This document shows positions 9,660 to 18,903 of a stretch of 64,000 nt of DNA, in pieces. The first letter of the stretch is position 1; every line of letters begins with the position of its first letter. A model generated the notes under the pieces. That model was given only the letters and a program-made list of their open reading frames with translations, did no database searches and was not told the origin of the DNA. The stretch is from Aliivibrio sp. S3MY1 (GTDB lineage: Bacteria; Pseudomonadota; Gammaproteobacteria; Enterobacterales; Vibrionaceae), in the NCBI RefSeq assembly GCF_028765575.1, contig NZ_JARACO010000004.1, forward strand, positions 1 to 64,000. Direction: 5' to 3'. Made by a program: the position numbers and the translations under genes.

Positions 9660-9938
9660 TTATTTCGCTAATAGATCTTGCCACTGCAGGTTCTTATTCA
9701 TGTAATGAACCACATAAGAGCAGACGGGTACAATCAATAATCCAGCGTTTTCCATCTCTGTTAAAAAGGCTTCCATCATCACCTTTCCGTAGCCTTTACC
9801 TTGCAGTTCATCCGGAATGCGTGTGCTTATCACATCAAGAATATTGCCCTTCTTTTCATAATAAACTTTTGCTATCCCATCACCGTCTAAGGTAATTAAG
9901 TAACATTTGTTATCTGGATCATGGGTAATAGCATTCAT
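9660..9938 (-). CDS. Small GNAT-fold N-acetyltransferase (YjdJ-like)
   Basis: The 92-aa protein is of the minimal GNAT family (COG2388). The acetyl-CoA binding loop is 'RIPDELQGKGYGKVMMEAFL', preceded by strand 'ILDVISTRI' and followed by 'VPVCSYVVHYM', a signature of this group. The substrate is unknown. It is short compared with classical GNATs but normal for this family. Confidence 0.85.
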   Translation of the reverse strand: MNAITHDPDNKCYLITLDGDGIAKVYYEKKGNILDVISTRIPDELQGKGYGKVMMEAFLTEMENAGLLIVPVCSYVVHYMNKNLQWQDLLAK

Positions 9939-9998
9939 TCTATATTCCTTTTGAATGATCGTAGGCTTATGCCATTGATTGTCGTCCCTATACTGTAA

Positions 9999-11177
9999 TC
10001 AGTTCCACTTCAAAATGCGAGTTTCATTACCCTCTTGTGGTGCTTCTGGAATATTTAATGACAATAAGAATGAAATAAATGCCATTGTAGCACCAACATA
10101 AAACACAGCAGCAGGCGATACCAACCATATCAAACCAAAGCTTACTGGGATAACAACTGCTGCTATATGATTAATGGTGAATGCCACACCCGCAGTTGAG
10201 GCCATATCAGCAGGATCGGCAATTTTTTGGAAATAGGTTTTAATCGCTAGTGCTAAAGCAAAAAATAGATGATCAATAATATATAACGCTGCTGCCATTT
10301 CTGAGGTTTGAACTAATGCGTAGCCAACAAACACAAAAATAAGACCAATATATTCAAACATTAATGCCTTGCGCTCACCCACTACACCAATCCAACGGCC
10401 AATCTTTTTAGCAAAAAGCCAATTGAATGCATAATTAGCAAGAAACAATAAAGTGATATCAGCAGCTGAATAGCCAAATTTTTCAACCATTAAAAAGCCT
10501 GCAAACACCATAAATATCTGACGACGAGCACCACTCATAAAGGTCAGTGCGTAGTACAACCAATAGCGCTTGCGTAGTACCAATTTTTTCGTTTGTGGGG
10601 TTTCACTTTCAAAGTTCGGGAAAGACAACCACATAAAAACAGTCACCATAAGGGCAATCGTACCTGCAATTAAATAGATCCATTTAAATTCTAATTGCAC
10701 TAACTCAAGTAATACCCACAGCACACCATAAGTGCATAATGATGCAAGAGCACCAATCGAGATCAGCTTACCTAACATTTCAGGGGCTTCTTCTTTAGTT
10801 AGCCACTGTAATGATAAGGATTGTTTTAAGGTCTCAAAGTAGTGAAAGCCTACCGACATCAACAATGTAGTGCATAACAGGCCATACACACTTGGGAAGA
10901 AGCCAGTAATGGCAACACCTACTGCCAACATCACCAAAGCGAGGATCATGAACTTTTGCTCACGAATAAAAAGAAGGACAAAAACAGCAGTAAACGCTAG
11001 AAAACCAGGGATCTCGCGCACACTTTGTAAGAGCCCAATATCAGCCCCAGTAAACGCCGCTTTTTCGATAACAAAGTTATTTAGTAAGGCATTCCACGTA
11101 GAAAAAGCAATGGGAACAACGATGGAAATTAAAATCAAAAAAGTTTTAGGATTTTTCCAATGAGCAAGGCTCGGCAT
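9999..11177 (-). CDS. MFS transporter
   Basis: The 392-aa protein has about twelve hydrophobic segments and the overall layout of a major facilitator with a central cytoplasmic loop near residues 195-205 ('ESETPQTKKLVLRKRYW'). I cannot assign a substrate. The frame is open from a start at 11192, but that codon has no ribosome site. The ATG at 11177 (MPSLAHW) has a GAGAG stretch upstream and is preferred. It is a single-gene unit, with a 390-bp non-coding gap upstream. Confidence 0.82.
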   Translation of the reverse strand: MPSLAHWKNPKTFLILISIVVPIAFSTWNALLNNFVIEKAAFTGADIGLLQSVREIPGFLAFTAVFVLLFIREQKFMILALVMLAVGVAITGFFPSVYGLLCTTLLMSVGFHYFETLKQSLSLQWLTKEEAPEMLGKLISIGALASLCTYGVLWVLLELVQLEFKWIYLIAGTIALMVTVFMWLSFPNFESETPQTKKLVLRKRYWLYYALTFMSGARRQIFMVFAGFLMVEKFGYSAADITLLFLANYAFNWLFAKKIGRWIGVVGERKALMFEYIGLIFVFVGYALVQTSEMAAALYIIDHLFFALALAIKTYFQKIADPADMASTAGVAFTINHIAAVVIPVSFGLIWLVSPAAVFYVGATMAFISFLLSLNIPEAPQEGNETRILKWN

Positions 11178-11192
11178 GATAGTGACTCTCAT

Positions 11193-11582
11193 TAATGTTT
11201 ATATTACGGCTACAGTAACATAACTTTGATTAATTCAAGCCGACCACTCCCCGATCTTTACTTTATTTACCTATGGTTAAAAGTTAGTGTTTAAATAAAC
11301 CGACCAAGAATTCCATATTTTCTATTGCATGACCAATAAAGAGATCAATTTTACCGGAGCATGTAATAGATAAAGAAGTCGAGTGCTTAATTGCTAATCT
11401 AAACTCTGTCACTCATTTGGGCTCACAACTAACGCTTACACCGTATCAAAGTATTGTGGTAAGACGGTAATAATATCAAGATTATTGAACCAACCTGTAA
11501 CGCCCTATTTCTTTTCTATTACTTAGATCTGCTGTTGGAATGGGGCGTTACCTTCATCAATTTAATCCATTCACTCTTTAAT
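11193..11582. other. Non-coding gap with a long-range inverted repeat
   Basis: There is no credible ORF in this 390-bp interval between the MFS gene and the response-regulator gene. It contains GTAACGCCC (11497-11505) and its exact complement GGGCGTTAC (11543-11551) separated by 37 bp. The hairpin lies just past the end of the two-component operon and has no T tract, so its role is unknown. Confidence 0.5.
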
Positions 11583-12386
11583 CTACATCCCTTTAAATAA
11601 AGTTTGTGCACTGCGGCTAACAGGTAGCTTTGACTCTCCAATGTGCACATGTAAATGGCCTAACAGATCCTTTTTCACTTTATCTATTTGAGCGACATTC
11701 ACAATGCTTGAGCGATGAATATGCCAAAAATGATCAGGATTTATCTTCTGTTGTAATTCTTTAAGCGAACAACGGATCAAATATTCGGTAACTTTATTGC
11801 CTGCCTGCTGTGCATAGACAGAAACGTATTTATCTTCCGCCTTAAAATAGAGGACATCAGAGACCGAAAGCAAGTGTAACTCCTCTCCCCGATACGCTTT
11901 AATCCAACTTAAATATTCTGGTTTTTGCTGTGCTGATAGCTGCTGAATTTGAGCAAACAGATCACTTAATGCCCCTTGATCTTGTTTTGAATCAGAACCT
12001 CTAGATTGCTGACCCACTCTCTGTTTTAATTTTTGACACGTTGCATCTAATCTTGCTTCAGAAATTGGTTTTAACACATAATCTATTGCATTGTTTTCAA
12101 ACGCTTTAACGGCAAATTCATCATAAGCCGTAATAAAAACAACCATTGGTGCTGTTGCTGATTTTTGTAATTGTGAGGCCAGAGTCATGCCGTCTAATTC
12201 TGGCATTTTAATATCAAGAAAGGCAATATCTGGTTGGTGCTGCTCTATTGCTTCAAGCGCTTCTTTACCATTACTACACACAGCAACCATCTCTAGCTCA
12301 AGCCAAAGGTCAGACAGCATTTTTTCCAAATGGAATCGTAATAAAGGCTCATCATCGGCAATAATGGCGGTCATCAATTTACTCAT
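11583..12386 (-). CDS. LytTR-type response regulator
   Basis: The 267-aa protein has a receiver domain (about 5-120) with acidic pocket 'DDE' at 11-13, phosphoacceptor Asp58 in 'AFLDIKMPELDG' and the conserved 'YVLKPI' lysine. A C-terminal LytTR DNA-binding domain follows (about 165-265, 'YFKAEDKYVSVY...HRSSIVN'). Its start overlaps the kinase stop by 4 bp (ATGA). LytTR regulators usually bind direct-repeat sites upstream of the operon they control, here probably the envelope-transport operon in which it sits. Confidence 0.92.
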   Translation of the reverse strand: MSKLMTAIIADDEPLLRFHLEKMLSDLWLELEMVAVCSNGKEALEAIEQHQPDIAFLDIKMPELDGMTLASQLQKSATAPMVVFITAYDEFAVKAFENNAIDYVLKPISEARLDATCQKLKQRVGQQSRGSDSKQDQGALSDLFAQIQQLSAQQKPEYLSWIKAYRGEELHLLSVSDVLYFKAEDKYVSVYAQQAGNKVTEYLIRCSLKELQQKINPDHFWHIHRSSIVNVAQIDKVKKDLLGHLHVHIGESKLPVSRSAQTLFKGM

Positions 12387-13444
12387 GAATATTCCCTATT
12401 TAGTTGAGCCAATTTCTCCAATGGAATAGAAAGTTCAGCGTCTACGCCACCCTCTTCATTCTCTATTATCATGATAGAAGCAGTACCATCAAATAGGTTA
12501 TGCAAACGCTGCTTGATGTTATTCAAACTCATTCCATTTCCTTTGGTTGATGTCATTTGTTCTAAGCCTAAACCATTATCAGAAATTGACACCTTGAATC
12601 TATTATCTTGTTGCTTAAACATGATAACAACCTTACCTCCTTTTGCTTGTGGTTCGATACCATGAGTAATCGCGTTTTCAACCAGAGGCTGAATGAGTAA
12701 AGGGGGCAGCGAGATTGTTCCACTCAGTTGGTTCTCAATCTCATACGTTAAACGATCACCTAAACGGATCTGTTGAATTGATAAATACGCACTTAATAAT
12801 TCGACTTCTTGCTCTAGCATAATTAGAGGGTTACGATTTGTTTTTAGGGTGCCTCGAAGTAAGTCTGTTAATTTCTCCAACATCAATTTGGCTTTATCAC
12901 TGTCTAATTCGATTAACGCACTAATGTTAGCTAAGGTATTAAACAAGAAATGAGGTTCTATTTGGCTTTGAAGTTGGCTTAATTGACTTAATGCTAAGGC
13001 TTTTTCTTGCTCTAATTGCTTGCGCTTAGAGATCTCTAATGCTTGCTCTGCCTGCAACGTTTTCTCTGTAGCGTGAAAGTAATAAAAACAGACCCCGGTA
13101 AATATCAATCCTAATAATACGATCGGCTGTAATGCTTCTAAAGTTGCAAAATCGTCGTATTTATTTAACCACAAAGAGGCGTGAAATGTCCCTAAAGCAA
13201 GAGATAACACCATAGCAATAACGGTCGAATAGGCTTTTTTAAGTGTCGGTAAAAACCACTCTAAGATGAATGAACATAACACGGCACTGTAGCCATAACC
13301 AAAACTAATAAGAACGTGTTCATAAAAAGGAGATGGCCAAATATTACTCGTCATCATGGCGATAACAAGACAAAACACAGTCGTAATCGCTAGGCTTTTT
13401 ACTAACTGAATCGCTACTTCTTTTTGCTTATTTATCGCTACCAT
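12383..13444 (-). CDS. LytS-like sensor histidine kinase
   Basis: The 353-aa protein has about five membrane helices in the first ~125 residues, then a short coiled coil. The His_kinase domain (PF06580) carries phosphoacceptor motif 'SQIEPHFLFNTLANISALI'. ATPase motifs follow: 'LLIQPLVENAITHGIE', 'SDNGLGL' and 'GNGMSLNNIKQRL'. It lacks a periplasmic sensor domain, so the signal is probably sensed in the membrane. Its start overlaps the stop of the upstream outer-membrane-like gene (TAATG), and its stop overlaps the response-regulator start. Confidence 0.9.
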   Translation of the reverse strand: MVAINKQKEVAIQLVKSLAITTVFCLVIAMMTSNIWPSPFYEHVLISFGYGYSAVLCSFILEWFLPTLKKAYSTVIAMVLSLALGTFHASLWLNKYDDFATLEALQPIVLLGLIFTGVCFYYFHATEKTLQAEQALEISKRKQLEQEKALALSQLSQLQSQIEPHFLFNTLANISALIELDSDKAKLMLEKLTDLLRGTLKTNRNPLIMLEQEVELLSAYLSIQQIRLGDRLTYEIENQLSGTISLPPLLIQPLVENAITHGIEPQAKGGKVVIMFKQQDNRFKVSISDNGLGLEQMTSTKGNGMSLNNIKQRLHNLFDGTASIMIIENEEGGVDAELSIPLEKLAQLNREYS

Positions 13445-14700
13445 TAAAATCGTCCTTTTAGATTCAATAGCAGCATATGCTTATCGGGTAAATTTGCATA
13501 CGCTGAATCATCCGAACCGGTTAAAAAACGTGCGGCAAGTTCCATTTCAATACTGGAATCACCCGAGTCATGCAGTAAATAATTTAACCACTGCGTTGCT
13601 ATCACGCCATTATCTTCTGGTGAGTAAAGCACATCAAATGTTGGGGTAAATTGACTTAACCATGAGATATCTCGGCTCCATTCCCATGTTGACCATCCGT
13701 TAGGATCTAAGCTCCAATGAAACATCATGTTATGTTGAACCATATTCGCCTGATTAAAGCCTTGTTGATACGACGGTGTTGCCACAGTAAGTGCATTTTT
13801 CCAATCACTTTTACCCCACGCTCGGCTGTCATACCAGTATTCTAAAACGATACTATTTCCCACATCATTTGCCCACGTAAATCCGACTAAGGCTTGATAG
13901 GCATTTTCTTCTTTTTCTAACGTGACAGGGTAAAGTGTGATACTTGGCTGCTGATAAGAAAGGTACTTTGATTGATACACCGCCGAACCATGAAACTCCC
14001 ACGCGGCATCCAGTACAGTAACAACACTCGCCCCTAATAGTCCTTGGCGAACATCGTCATAATAAGCGACCCATTGGTATTCGGCATCTCCCACTAACGC
14101 ATAACGTCTTATTCCAATTCCTTGCTGTTCGCTTTGCTCTTCTAACTTGCTCCCTTCTTGCTGAGTCCATGACGAATCGGTATAAATTAATGACCACTCT
14201 CCTTGGTTATCAAAATAGGATACCGAAGCTACGCCTGCTCCTTCTTCTACTTGAATGCCGACTGGGTTACGACGATATGGCGTGAATATATCAAGAGGGC
14301 GATAACCATAACCAACGCCCCAATCAACTCGAACTTTACCTAGTTGTAAATCCAATGATGTATTGGCGATATCAACACTACTTTGCCAAAATAATTCACT
14401 GACAATTAACTCAGCTTCTGCGCTTTTATCTTGAGACCCAATGCTTGAGTGGTAATAGAGATCATTACCTTTAAGTGCCACCACCGCATTCCAATCTTGA
14501 TAGCCAATTTGAACGTCTAATACACCATTGAATGACTCTTGATGCTCGTTATCTGTCATCGAAGTGAAAAACGTTTCTCTTTGTTGAACCGTTTCGGCAC
14601 TAAGCATCCAATCCCACTCGAAAGTCATCTCTGAAGATTGAGAGCAAAAAGAAGCCAACCAAGTACCGCACAATAATATCCGTTTCAGCCGAGGTTTCAT
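13444..14700 (-). CDS. Probable outer-membrane beta-barrel protein of the ABC/LytSR operon
   Basis: The 418-aa protein starts with a basic segment and hydrophobic stretch that look like a signal peptide (MKPRLKRILLCGTWLASFCSQSSE). It then shows alternating aromatic strands ('GVLDVQIGYQDWNAVVALKG', 'WEFHGSAVYQSKYL') and ends in '...NLKGRF', with the terminal Phe typical of outer-membrane barrels. I do not recognise a named family. A GTG at 14706 is in frame but the ATG at 14700 better suits the signal peptide. It overlaps or abuts both neighbours, so it belongs to the operon and is probably the outer-membrane step. Confidence 0.75.
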   Translation of the reverse strand: MKPRLKRILLCGTWLASFCSQSSEMTFEWDWMLSAETVQQRETFFTSMTDNEHQESFNGVLDVQIGYQDWNAVVALKGNDLYYHSSIGSQDKSAEAELIVSELFWQSSVDIANTSLDLQLGKVRVDWGVGYGYRPLDIFTPYRRNPVGIQVEEGAGVASVSYFDNQGEWSLIYTDSSWTQQEGSKLEEQSEQQGIGIRRYALVGDAEYQWVAYYDDVRQGLLGASVVTVLDAAWEFHGSAVYQSKYLSYQQPSITLYPVTLEKEENAYQALVGFTWANDVGNSIVLEYWYDSRAWGKSDWKNALTVATPSYQQGFNQANMVQHNMMFHWSLDPNGWSTWEWSRDISWLSQFTPTFDVLYSPEDNGVIATQWLNYLLHDSGDSSIEMELAARFLTGSDDSAYANLPDKHMLLLNLKGRF

Positions 14701-14702
14701 GA

Positions 14703-15524
14703 TCACAAATCCAACTGTTTGGTGCGTGACAGATAAGCAGGGTTGTAATATTTATCCGCAATCTCTGTTGGCATTATTTCTTTGTATTCAATGACGGTTT
14801 TTTGATTGGTTTGGATTTGATCGTTTAATACCATTGAGATCACTTTGGTTTCACCCTCTCTCAGCCCTTTAGTAAACCACGCTTCTTTCGCCATTTTTCC
14901 TGAACGTAGATAGAGATCGGCTTTAATTGGAAAATGAGTCCCCTGCTCTAGCCATAAATCAATGGTGAAATAACTCGCGCCTTTAGTAATGGCATTCAGT
15001 TTAAGTTTTTCAACTTGTACCTGTTTTCCATTCTCTAATTTTAATGCCTCACTCGCTTGCCATTGCCCTTGATAATCTTCGCTCCAAGTGAGGGTTGAAA
15101 TGTCACCTACCGATGCTTCTCCCAATAATTTTTGCATTGGTGTAATACGGATTGGTCGGCGGCTTTTAGGCATTAATAACCAATAATTATCGCCTAACAT
15201 CAGCATCTTTTGCCCAGCTTCGACTTGAGAATTAAACAGCACTAATGATTCTCTATTTTCTCGCATATAGACCGTGTATTGACGTTTTTTATCTAGCTCA
15301 TCATTTTTATATAGCAATACTTCTGATACGACTTTTGCCGCTGCATTATCTAATCGATAATCATCAGCAGCCTTAATCATTTGTTTCACTTGGCTATGAT
15401 TAATCCCGATTTCTTGCTGATTCTGTTGTTGAGTAAGCTCTGATTGAGATAACGCTGTCGCGGCCACTGAAAAATGAAGCCCCATAAATAAACAGAACGT
15501 AGATAATAATTTTAATTTAGACAT
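14703..15524 (-). CDS. LolA-like periplasmic outer-membrane lipoprotein-sorting protein
   Basis: The 273-aa protein has a signal peptide (MSKLKLLSTFCLFMGLHFSVAA, cleavage near residue 22). The mature part resembles the LolA-like / COG2834 family: 'VVSEVLLYK...YTVYMRENRESLVLF', 'GQKMLMLGDNYWLLMPKSRRPIRIT' and 'GEASVGDISTLTWSEDYQG'. Such proteins form an open barrel that carries acyl chains across the periplasm. The start at 15524 has GGAGG about 9 nt upstream; longer in-frame starts lack this. It overlaps the permease gene by 8 bp. Confidence 0.82.
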   Translation of the reverse strand: MSKLKLLSTFCLFMGLHFSVAATALSQSELTQQQNQQEIGINHSQVKQMIKAADDYRLDNAAAKVVSEVLLYKNDELDKKRQYTVYMRENRESLVLFNSQVEAGQKMLMLGDNYWLLMPKSRRPIRITPMQKLLGEASVGDISTLTWSEDYQGQWQASEALKLENGKQVQVEKLKLNAITKGASYFTIDLWLEQGTHFPIKADLYLRSGKMAKEAWFTKGLREGETKVISMVLNDQIQTNQKTVIEYKEIMPTEIADKYYNPAYLSRTKQLDL

Positions 15525-16785
15525 AGATAAGCGCCTCCGTAATCGGTTTTTTAACACCTTTTCGAGCAGACAAATAAGCAGCTAACAAACAGATAATCAT
15601 CACACCTAATCCCGCATAAGCGACTAGTTCAAATGAGAAATAAATATTTAATGGGTAACCATCCGTTCTGCCCGGAGGTGGTGGCATTTGCACATCAATA
15701 ATCATCAGTAACACGGTAGTAATTGCGGTGGTTAACGCCCCAAAAATCACACCAATAGCAGCTAATAACCCAGCTTCTCGTAAGAATGAATGGATAATTT
15801 CATTTGGGTAGCTTCCCAATGCGGATAAGGTACCAATTTCACGTGTTCGCTCAGTCACGGACATTGTCATGGTATTAAACAAGGCCACAAAGACCACTAA
15901 TCCCATTACAAAACCCATTACGCCGAAGATAAGATCATAAAGATCTTTCACTTTATTGTAGAAAAACGCTCTCTCTTGCCATGGCGTGATCTCAATATCT
16001 TGCTCTAGTGACATCGATTTTAGTTCATCATCCAATCGTTGATGTATCAGAGCGGTTTTCTCTGTACCAAATAGAAACACCGACAATGTGCTCACTTTCT
16101 CTGAAATCAATAGCTCTTGGGCTGAGTCAATGTGAATATACAGTTGACGTTTATCTAATTCTGGAACCCCTGTTGAATACGTTCCATGTACTTTAAAATC
16201 AAACGCATTCAATGCCCCCTCGCTGGTCGTTGCCAGTAAAGTCACCCAATCACCAATATCCACGTTTAGATTTTTGGCGAGATCCACTCCAAGCATGATC
16301 TCAGGCTCCATCACGTCATATCGACTTGATGTAATGTCCGTTAAGGTTTTTCCTGATCTCATATCTAGAAATGGGCCTTTCATGTCAAACTCACGATCGT
16401 TGACACCCGTTCCCATAAATATAGTCGATTTGCTTCCGTTAGAGATTAACCCTGTAAAATCAATTCTTGGTTGAACTCCACGAACCTCATCATGCTTCAT
16501 TAGATCACGAGTTAATTGCGAAATATCAGAAAGACCATTACTCAGTGGCATCTCTTCATCACTTTCAAAGTAACCCGGCTGACTTAGGGTAAGGTGGCCC
16601 GAGTCTCTTGCCGTCGATTCTTTGAGTGAATCATAAGTATACAATCCAAAACCACCCGCACTGGTTAATGCAAATACCGCAATGGTAATGATTAAAATTG
16701 AAAGTGCGCTACGGCGGCCATTTCGTAATAAATTGAGCCACGCGAGACGCAATGAATAAGGAAATAATGAGATTAACTTGCCCAT
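15517..16785 (-). CDS. ABC transporter permease, FtsX/MacB/LolE type
   Basis: The 422-aa protein has one N-terminal membrane helix (about 24-48) and a long periplasmic MacB_PCD-type domain. Three C-terminal helices form the FtsX domain ('FNTMTMSVTERTREIGTLSALG' is the conserved coupling region). This topology belongs to LolCE/MacB exporters, which move substrates out of the inner-membrane outer leaflet. The gene has a GGAGA ribosome site and overlaps the ATPase gene by 13 bp. Confidence 0.92.
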   Translation of the reverse strand: MGKLISLFPYSLRLAWLNLLRNGRRSALSILIITIAVFALTSAGGFGLYTYDSLKESTARDSGHLTLSQPGYFESDEEMPLSNGLSDISQLTRDLMKHDEVRGVQPRIDFTGLISNGSKSTIFMGTGVNDREFDMKGPFLDMRSGKTLTDITSSRYDVMEPEIMLGVDLAKNLNVDIGDWVTLLATTSEGALNAFDFKVHGTYSTGVPELDKRQLYIHIDSAQELLISEKVSTLSVFLFGTEKTALIHQRLDDELKSMSLEQDIEITPWQERAFFYNKVKDLYDLIFGVMGFVMGLVVFVALFNTMTMSVTERTREIGTLSALGSYPNEIIHSFLREAGLLAAIGVIFGALTTAITTVLLMIIDVQMPPPPGRTDGYPLNIYFSFELVAYAGLGVMIICLLAAYLSARKGVKKPITEALIYV

Positions 16786-17456
16786 GATACTGTCTCCTTA
16801 TTTATGGTGCCATCAAGTAAATTAATGCAGGCATCACAATGCTGTGCCATGCGATAATCATGCGTCGCAATAATAAAGGTGGTTCCCATTTCTTTGCCTA
16901 ACGCTTTCATAATATCAATCACTTTTTCTGCGGTATGGCTATCTAAACTGGCCGTCGGTTCATCGGCAATGACTAAATTTGGTTTATGAACCAACGCACG
17001 AGCAATGGCGACACGCTGTTGCTGTCCGCCAGAAAGGTTATCTGGACGATGGTGAATAAAATCGCCAAGACCTACTTTTTCTAGCATCTCAATGGCTAGC
17101 CTGTTTTGTTCTTCTCTACTGTAGCCATTTAATTGCAATGGGTAAGCCACATTCTCTAAAGCAGTCATCACTGGAACTAAATTAAAGCGTTGAAATACGA
17201 AACCTAATTGGTGACGACGTAACGTAGCAGCTTTAATGGGATCTTTAGGATACGCTTTTCCATCCATTCTGATCTTACCTTTATAATCCATATCTAACAG
17301 ACCAAGTATATTGAGTAAGGTACTTTTGCCAGAACCGGAAGGGCCACACAGAGCCACCATGCTGCCTTTAATAATAAAGCCCTCTACCTTTTTCAACGCT
17401 TCAACGTCTTGAGAGCCCAATTGATATGTTTTTTCTATACCACTAAAACTGATCAT
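16773..17456 (-). CDS. ABC transporter ATP-binding protein, LolD/MacB type
   Basis: The 227-aa ATPase has Walker A GPSGSGKST (about 39-47), the signature LSGGQQQRVAIARAL and Walker B 'LVIADEPTASLD', with the H-loop in 'IIATHDYRM'. Length and sequence fit the LolD/MacB/FtsE branch that pairs with FtsX-type permeases. It lies directly upstream of, and overlapping, its permease partner. Confidence 0.94.
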   Translation of the reverse strand: MISFSGIEKTYQLGSQDVEALKKVEGFIIKGSMVALCGPSGSGKSTLLNILGLLDMDYKGKIRMDGKAYPKDPIKAATLRRHQLGFVFQRFNLVPVMTALENVAYPLQLNGYSREEQNRLAIEMLEKVGLGDFIHHRPDNLSGGQQQRVAIARALVHKPNLVIADEPTASLDSHTAEKVIDIMKALGKEMGTTFIIATHDYRMAQHCDACINLLDGTINKETVSWAS

Positions 17457-17465
17457 TATCGTCTC

Positions 17466-18113
17466 CTAATTTTTAGCGTTCATTAGTGCTTGCGCTTTTA
17501 TCGATTCAGGATGACTTTTCTCCTTTTCTATCATGAAAGCTAGCCATTGAGTTGCTTGATTTTGGTCTTCAGCACGAAGGGCCGCCTGTATTGCATAACC
17601 ATAAACCCATGCTGTTGCTTGATAAGGCTGCTGTTGGAATTTTGGTTCTGACAGCAGGACTAAATAGAGATCATAACCACGCTCAAAGTGATTAAACATA
17701 TCAGGAAGTTGTGAATAGGTTGCCGCCGCTAGCGCACGTGTGAGATAAGAATTAGGAAGGCCAGAAACAACGGGCTGATCTTCAATTGAAGCGCTTTCTG
17801 TAGCAAGCAGATTTAGCCCTTTGCCAATTTTAGCTAACCCTTGCTCAACGTATTTCATTGCTGTCCAAGGCATCATCGCATCTCGCCCTTTTAGGGTCTC
17901 TGCGCTGCCAAGATAAACGAGTGTTAATGGCGTTGCACCATCAGCTTGAATCAATTGTTCAAAACGTTCATAAGCTGATTCAACAAAATCTTCATCCCCT
18001 GCTGCTGCTTGGTTATATACCGCTATATCTTTATCCGTTAATGCCGCTTGCGTGGAGAAAGTCATCACACTCATTAATAAGCTAAATACTAGTGTCGTTA
18101 ATTTATATTTCAT
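17466..18113 (-). CDS. Periplasmic helical-repeat protein, first gene of the ABC/LytSR operon
   Basis: The 215-aa protein has a good signal peptide (MKYKLTTLVFSLLMSVMTFSTQAA, cleavage near residue 24). The mature part is alpha-helical and TPR-like ('YNQAAAGDEDFVESAYERFEQLI', 'LTLVYLGSAETLKGRDAMMPWTAMKYVEQGL'). No named family is recognised. It is 9 bp upstream of the ATPase gene. Its ribosome site lies in the arm of a 13-bp inverted repeat, hinting at translational or other control of the operon. Confidence 0.75.
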   Translation of the reverse strand: MKYKLTTLVFSLLMSVMTFSTQAALTDKDIAVYNQAAAGDEDFVESAYERFEQLIQADGATPLTLVYLGSAETLKGRDAMMPWTAMKYVEQGLAKIGKGLNLLATESASIEDQPVVSGLPNSYLTRALAAATYSQLPDMFNHFERGYDLYLVLLSEPKFQQQPYQATAWVYGYAIQAALRAEDQNQATQWLAFMIEKEKSHPESIKAQALMNAKN

Positions 18114-18121
18114 TAGGTTGG

Positions 18122-18168
18122 CCTTAGTTAATCTATAGTCCTTTTTGATGTTTACAGATTAACTAAGG
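18122..18168 (-). promoter_or_regulatory. 13-bp perfect inverted repeat over the operon leader and RBS
   Basis: CCTTAGTTAATCT (18122-18134) and AGATTAACTAAGG (18156-18168) are exact complements 21 bp apart. The arm nearest the gene contains the AAGG that would be the ribosome site of the first gene of the ABC/LytSR operon, whose ATG is 9 bp away. A hairpin in the mRNA could mask it. Alternatively the dyad could be an operator. Confidence 0.6.
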
Positions 18169-18312
18169 TAAAAATGAAAAACAGGAAGATGCGACGAATG
18201 GTAAATAACAGGAATAAACGGTAATTATTAGATTCAAATGGGATCTGTGCTTGTCATCGAAGATGATTCTAGTTAAGTTAAGTGCATATTTATTAGGCAA
18301 AGGATGTGCGTA

Positions 18313-18807
18313 GTGGAAATAATAATTCGCCCAACAGAATTAAAAGATATTGATGGTTTATGTGAGTTGTATAATCAACCACAAGCTCAGGCGCAAACAC
18401 TTCAACTGCCGATCCCCTCTCCTGCTCTCTGGGAAAAACGCATTTCAAGCAAACCTGATAACGTCTATAGCTATGTTGCCCTTATTGATAACAAGGTTGT
18501 CGGTAATATTGGTTTTGAACAAGTGACACATCCTAGAACTCGTCATGTTGCTCATTTTGGAATGGGCGTTCACGATGATTATCATGGACGCGGTGTTGGC
18601 CGTAAGCTAATTGAAACCGTTTTAGAACTTGCTGATAATTGGCTTAATGTTCGCCGTATTGAGATTGACGCGTTTGTAGATAACCACGCGGCGCTTTCTC
18701 TGTATAAAAAATTCGGGTTTGTCATTGAAGGTGAAGCAATTGATTCTGCGTTTAGACAGGGTGAGTACGTAAATACCTATTTCTTAGCACGTATTAATCG
18801 TAAATAG
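18313..18807 (+). CDS. GNAT acetyltransferase, AaaT/YhhY-like
   Basis: The 164-aa protein aligns by eye along its whole length with E. coli YhhY/AaaT, an L-amino-acid N-acetyltransferase. Shared features are 'TLQLPIPSPALWEKR', 'HVAHFGMGVHDDYHGRGVGRKLIETVLELADNWLNVRRIEI', 'VFVDN-ALSLYKKFGF' and 'RQGEYVNTYFLARI'. Acetyl-CoA binds at HGRGVGRKL. An ATG at 18304 is in frame but sits inside the AAAGGA ribosome site; GTG at 18313 has correct spacing and is chosen. Confidence 0.88.
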   Translation: MEIIIRPTELKDIDGLCELYNQPQAQAQTLQLPIPSPALWEKRISSKPDNVYSYVALIDNKVVGNIGFEQVTHPRTRHVAHFGMGVHDDYHGRGVGRKLIETVLELADNWLNVRRIEIDAFVDNHAALSLYKKFGFVIEGEAIDSAFRQGEYVNTYFLARINRK

Positions 18808-18844
18808 CCTCTCTTTTTATTCAAAACCATTTCTCAGTAATAAT

Positions 18845-18874
18845 ATGGCGAAGTAGGGTACTTCGCCATTTTTT
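18845..18874 (+). terminator. Terminator of the AaaT-like gene
   Basis: An 11-bp stem ATGGCGAAGTA / TACTTCGCCAT closes a 3-nt loop and is followed by six T. It lies 38 bp past the stop. Confidence 0.92.
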
Positions 18875-18903
18875 CCCATTGTAGATTTAGACAGTAGCCA
18901 TTG

